Source of the DNA: Acidimicrobiales bacterium
GTDB taxonomy: Bacteria > Actinomycetota > Acidimicrobiia > Acidimicrobiales > Aldehydirespiratoraceae
NCBI GenBank assembly: GCA_021604885.1
Contig: BQJV01000107.1
Span: 1 to 8,687 of the forward strand
DNA length: 8,687 bases
Direction: 5' to 3'
In this document: one piece after another, positions 6,306 to 8,687 of the stretch
How positions within the stretch are numbered: the first letter of the stretch is position 1
Layout of the letters: each line of letters opens with the position of its first letter
The notes under the pieces: model-generated
Told to the model about the DNA's origin: nothing
What the model saw: only the letters and a program-made list of their open reading frames with translations
The model's database searches: none
Translations under genes and position numbers: made by a program

Positions 6306-8687
6306 ATGTTTCGACTCACACTCAAGAACCTCCGGGCCAACAAGGTCCGCTTCTCGCTCACCACGTTCGGCGTCATGCTCGCCGTCAGTTTCGTCGTCTC
6401 GGCCCTCGTGCTCGGTGACGGGCTCCGCAACACCTTCGGCGGCGTCGCGGAGGAGACCACTGCCGGCATCGACTTGGAGGTGCGGCCCGCCGCCGATTTC
6501 GGCGAGCCACCGCCGCTTCCGGCCGATCTGGTCGACGTCGTCGCGGCCGTGCCGGGCGTCGCCGATGCCGTGCCCGGCCTCGAGACCGATTGGGACGCCG
6601 TGCTGCTTCTGGGCAGCGACGGCCTGCCCGTGACGAGCGACGGGCCCCCGCACATCGCCAACGCATGGTCGGACAACACCGAGCTCAGCGCGTTCTCCCT
6701 CGTCGACGGTGCGGCGCCCGGTCCTGGCGAGTTCGTACTCGATCTCGACTCGGCGGCGAACCACGACATCGTCATCGGGGAGTCGTACGAACTCACCACC
6801 CCGACCGGACGCGTCAGTCTGACGCTCTCGGGAACGTCCTCGTTCGGCGAGGACAACGCCACGGTCGGCGCCGTGTTGATGCAGATGAACGCCGATGAGG
6901 CCGGTTCGCTGTTCGGCGTCGACGGCGTGAACACGATCAGCGTCCAGGTCGACGACGGTGCAGACGTCGCCGCTGTACAGGCGGCCGTCGCCGCCGCCGT
7001 CCCGCAGGCTGATGTCGTGGACAACGCCGTTGTCGCGGCCGAGGCGAAGGAGAACCTCACCGGTGGGATCGACATCATCGGCAACATCCTTCTCGGCTTC
7101 GGCGGCGTGGCACTCTTCGTGTCGATCTTCATCATCTACAACACGTTCGCCATCGTTCTCGGCCAGCGGACCCAGGAGCTCGCTCTGCTCCGCACCATCG
7201 GTGCTGATCCGGGCCAGATCCGACGCTCGGTTCTCGGCGAAGCACTCGTGATCGGCCTCCTCGCTTCCGCAGGTGGCATCGCCGGTGGAATCGTCGTCTC
7301 GAGGGGGCTGGAGGCGCTCTTCAACGCAACCGGCGGGGACCTGCCGGAGTCACCGACGATCGTGGCTACTCGGACCGTCGTGGCCGCGTTGGTCATCGGC
7401 ATCGGTGTGACCATGCTTGCTGCAATCGGCCCGGCCCGCCGGGCCGGGACCGTGCCGGCGATGGCTGCCCTTCGGGGTGGAGCCGAGGCGTCCGCGCCCG
7501 GGAGTCGGACGCGAGTGCTGTCCGGCGTCGGCCTCTTCGCCTTCGGCCTGGTGGCCGGATCGCTTGGTCTCAGCGGTGCCGGTGGCACGGCCACCGTGGT
7601 GGCGTTCATGGCGAGTGGCGCGATCGGCGTGTTCCTCGGTGTGGCGTTGCTGAGTCCGATGACGGTGGGCTTCGTCACCCGAGTTCTCGGGTGGCCACTC
7701 ACCAAGACCAGCGGGGTCGCCGGCCGGCTGGCTCGTCAGAACGCGGCTCGGAATCCGAGGCGCACGGCGACGACCGCGGCGGCACTGATGATCGGCTTGG
7801 CTCTGGTCTCGACGGCATTGATCGTCGGCGAGAGCATCAAGGGGACCATCGGGACCACGCTCGAGGAGTCGGCGACCGCCGACTACTACATCACCGATCA
7901 GCTTCCCGAAGCCGAGTTCCCGCTGGACCTGCCGGCCCAGCTGGCGGCCGGCGAGCTGTTCGAGTCGGTGACGGGATTCCGCTATGTCGAGACACGGGTC
8001 GATGGCGACATCGGCACCAATGTCGCGGCGGACTTCGATCAGCTCGCTCCATTGCTCGACGCCGACATCCGCGAGGGCGGCTACGACGCAACCGTCGCCA
8101 ACCCGGTCCTCGTCTCGGCGGATCGCGCCGAGAAGGATGGCTACGGCGTCGGTGATGTCGTCACGACGGAGTTCGCCAACGGGAACTCGGTCGACTCGAC
8201 GATCACGGGTGTCTTCCACGACGAAGCCTTGATCACCTCCGACTTCCTGTTCGACCACGCGACGTTCGATCTCGCCGGTGACGCCACCGGCCACGAGTGG
8301 ATCGCACTCTCGGTGGCGTCCGGTGCCGCGCAGGCCGATATCGATGCGGCGGTTGCCGCCCTCGGTGCCGACTTCCCGATGGCGGACGTCGAGACGAGCG
8401 AGGAGTTCCGTGACCGAGCGGAAGCCATGATCGACGAGATTCTCGCCGTCGTGAACATCATGGTTCTCCTTGCCGTGGTCATTGCGCTCATCGGCATCGC
8501 CAACACCCTGGCATTGTCCGTCTTCGAGCGCACCCGGGAGCTCGGTCTCGTCCGTGCCGTCGGGATGAGCAGGCGCCAGTTGCGACGCATGGTGCGGTTC
8601 GAAGCGGCCCTGGTCGCCACGTTCGGCGCGGTGCTCGGTGTGTCCGTGGGTCTGCTGTTCGGCTGGGGCGTCGTGCGGGCACTCCCC
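6306..8687 (+). CDS. ABC transporter permease with two FtsX domains (C-terminus outside window)
   Basis: An open frame from ATG 6306 to the right edge gives 794 codons with no stop. Helix 1 is at residues 17-38, followed by a MacB-like extracytoplasmic domain to about 250. The first FtsX domain has helices at about 257-283, 309-330 and 357-376, including ELALLRTIGADPGQIRRS. Two central helices follow at about 404-424 and 428-455. A second half repeats the plan: a basic LARQNAARNPRRT stretch, a helix at 487-508, a second external domain at about 515-700, and a second FtsX domain with helices at about 714-736 and 768-790, including ERTRELGLVRAVGMSRRQLRRM. This duplicated, roughly 850-residue architecture is the usual one for actinobacterial FtsX-type permeases, so only a few tens of residues are probably missing. 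It works with the ATPase encoded immediately upstream. Start supported by AAAGGA about 10 bases before the ATG. The substrate cannot be inferred. Confidence 0.95.
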   Translation, partial: MFRLTLKNLRANKVRFSLTTFGVMLAVSFVVSALVLGDGLRNTFGGVAEETTAGIDLEVRPAADFGEPPPLPADLVDVVAAVPGVADAVPGLETDWDAVLLLGSDGLPVTSDGPPHIANAWSDNTELSAFSLVDGAAPGPGEFVLDLDSAANHDIVIGESYELTTPTGRVSLTLSGTSSFGEDNATVGAVLMQMNADEAGSLFGVDGVNTISVQVDDGADVAAVQAAVAAAVPQADVVDNAVVAAEAKENLTGGIDIIGNILLGFGGVALFVSIFIIYNTFAIVLGQRTQELALLRTIGADPGQIRRSVLGEALVIGLLASAGGIAGGIVVSRGLEALFNATGGDLPESPTIVATRTVVAALVIGIGVTMLAAIGPARRAGTVPAMAALRGGAEASAPGSRTRVLSGVGLFAFGLVAGSLGLSGAGGTATVVAFMASGAIGVFLGVALLSPMTVGFVTRVLGWPLTKTSGVAGRLARQNAARNPRRTATTAAALMIGLALVSTALIVGESIKGTIGTTLEESATADYYITDQLPEAEFPLDLPAQLAAGELFESVTGFRYVETRVDGDIGTNVAADFDQLAPLLDADIREGGYDATVANPVLVSADRAEKDGYGVGDVVTTEFANGNSVDSTITGVFHDEALITSDFLFDHATFDLAGDATGHEWIALSVASGAAQADIDAAVAALGADFPMADVETSEEFRDRAEAMIDEILAVVNIMVLLAVVIALIGIANTLALSVFERTRELGLVRAVGMSRRQLRRMVRFEAALVATFGAVLGVSVGLLFGWGVVRALP

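Noticed and set aside
6785..6794. Another CGTACGAA-like occurrence inside the permease gene
   Set aside because: Coding sequence, with no second block at the right spacing and no start codon downstream, so it is treated as a chance match to block B.
7350..8294. Minus-strand open frame of 314 codons opposite the permease
   Set aside because: Antisense shadow with low-complexity charged translation; the plus strand is a clear FtsX-type permease.

Overview
This window is strongly GC-rich with a marked G/C bias at third codon positions. It uses GTG as well as ATG starts and packs its genes tightly. Together with the gene content this suggests a high-GC actinobacterium, possibly of the Acidimicrobiia type; that placement is an inference from style, not from a marker gene. 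No RNA gene, CRISPR array, insertion sequence or phage gene was seen.

Layout. Positions 1-1287 (minus) hold the N-terminal 429 residues of an RND/MMPL-type exporter that runs off the left edge. Next, 1353-1907 (minus) is a single-pass membrane protein whose external domain resembles the C-terminal domain of LiaF. Positions 1908-2088 are non-coding and contain a strong hairpin and a regulatory element. Positions 2089-5302 (minus) form a translationally coupled three-gene signalling operon, in transcription order: histidine kinase, second paralogous histidine kinase, and one NarL/LuxR-type response regulator. Both junctions are 4-base stop/start overlaps. Positions 5303-5514 are a divergent promoter region. 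On the plus strand, 5515-6273 encodes a MacB/LolD-type ABC ATPase. From 6306 to the right edge runs a large two-FtsX-domain permease, 794 codons visible, that continues past the window.

How the parts fit. NarL-family kinase/regulator pairs next to a LiaF-like protein, a MacB-type ABC transporter and an RND exporter are typical of cell-envelope stress or antimicrobial-export modules. The most informative non-coding signal is a two-block element of about 40 bases. It is found upstream of the ABC ATPase (5434-5474, plus) and again upstream of the LiaF-like gene (1944-1983, minus). The two copies have almost the same sequence, spacing and distance to the start codon. This suggests that both transcription units are switched by the same regulator, most simply the response regulator encoded between them. 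Two kinases serving one regulator is the other notable architectural feature. No component is an unknown family; any novelty is in the wiring.
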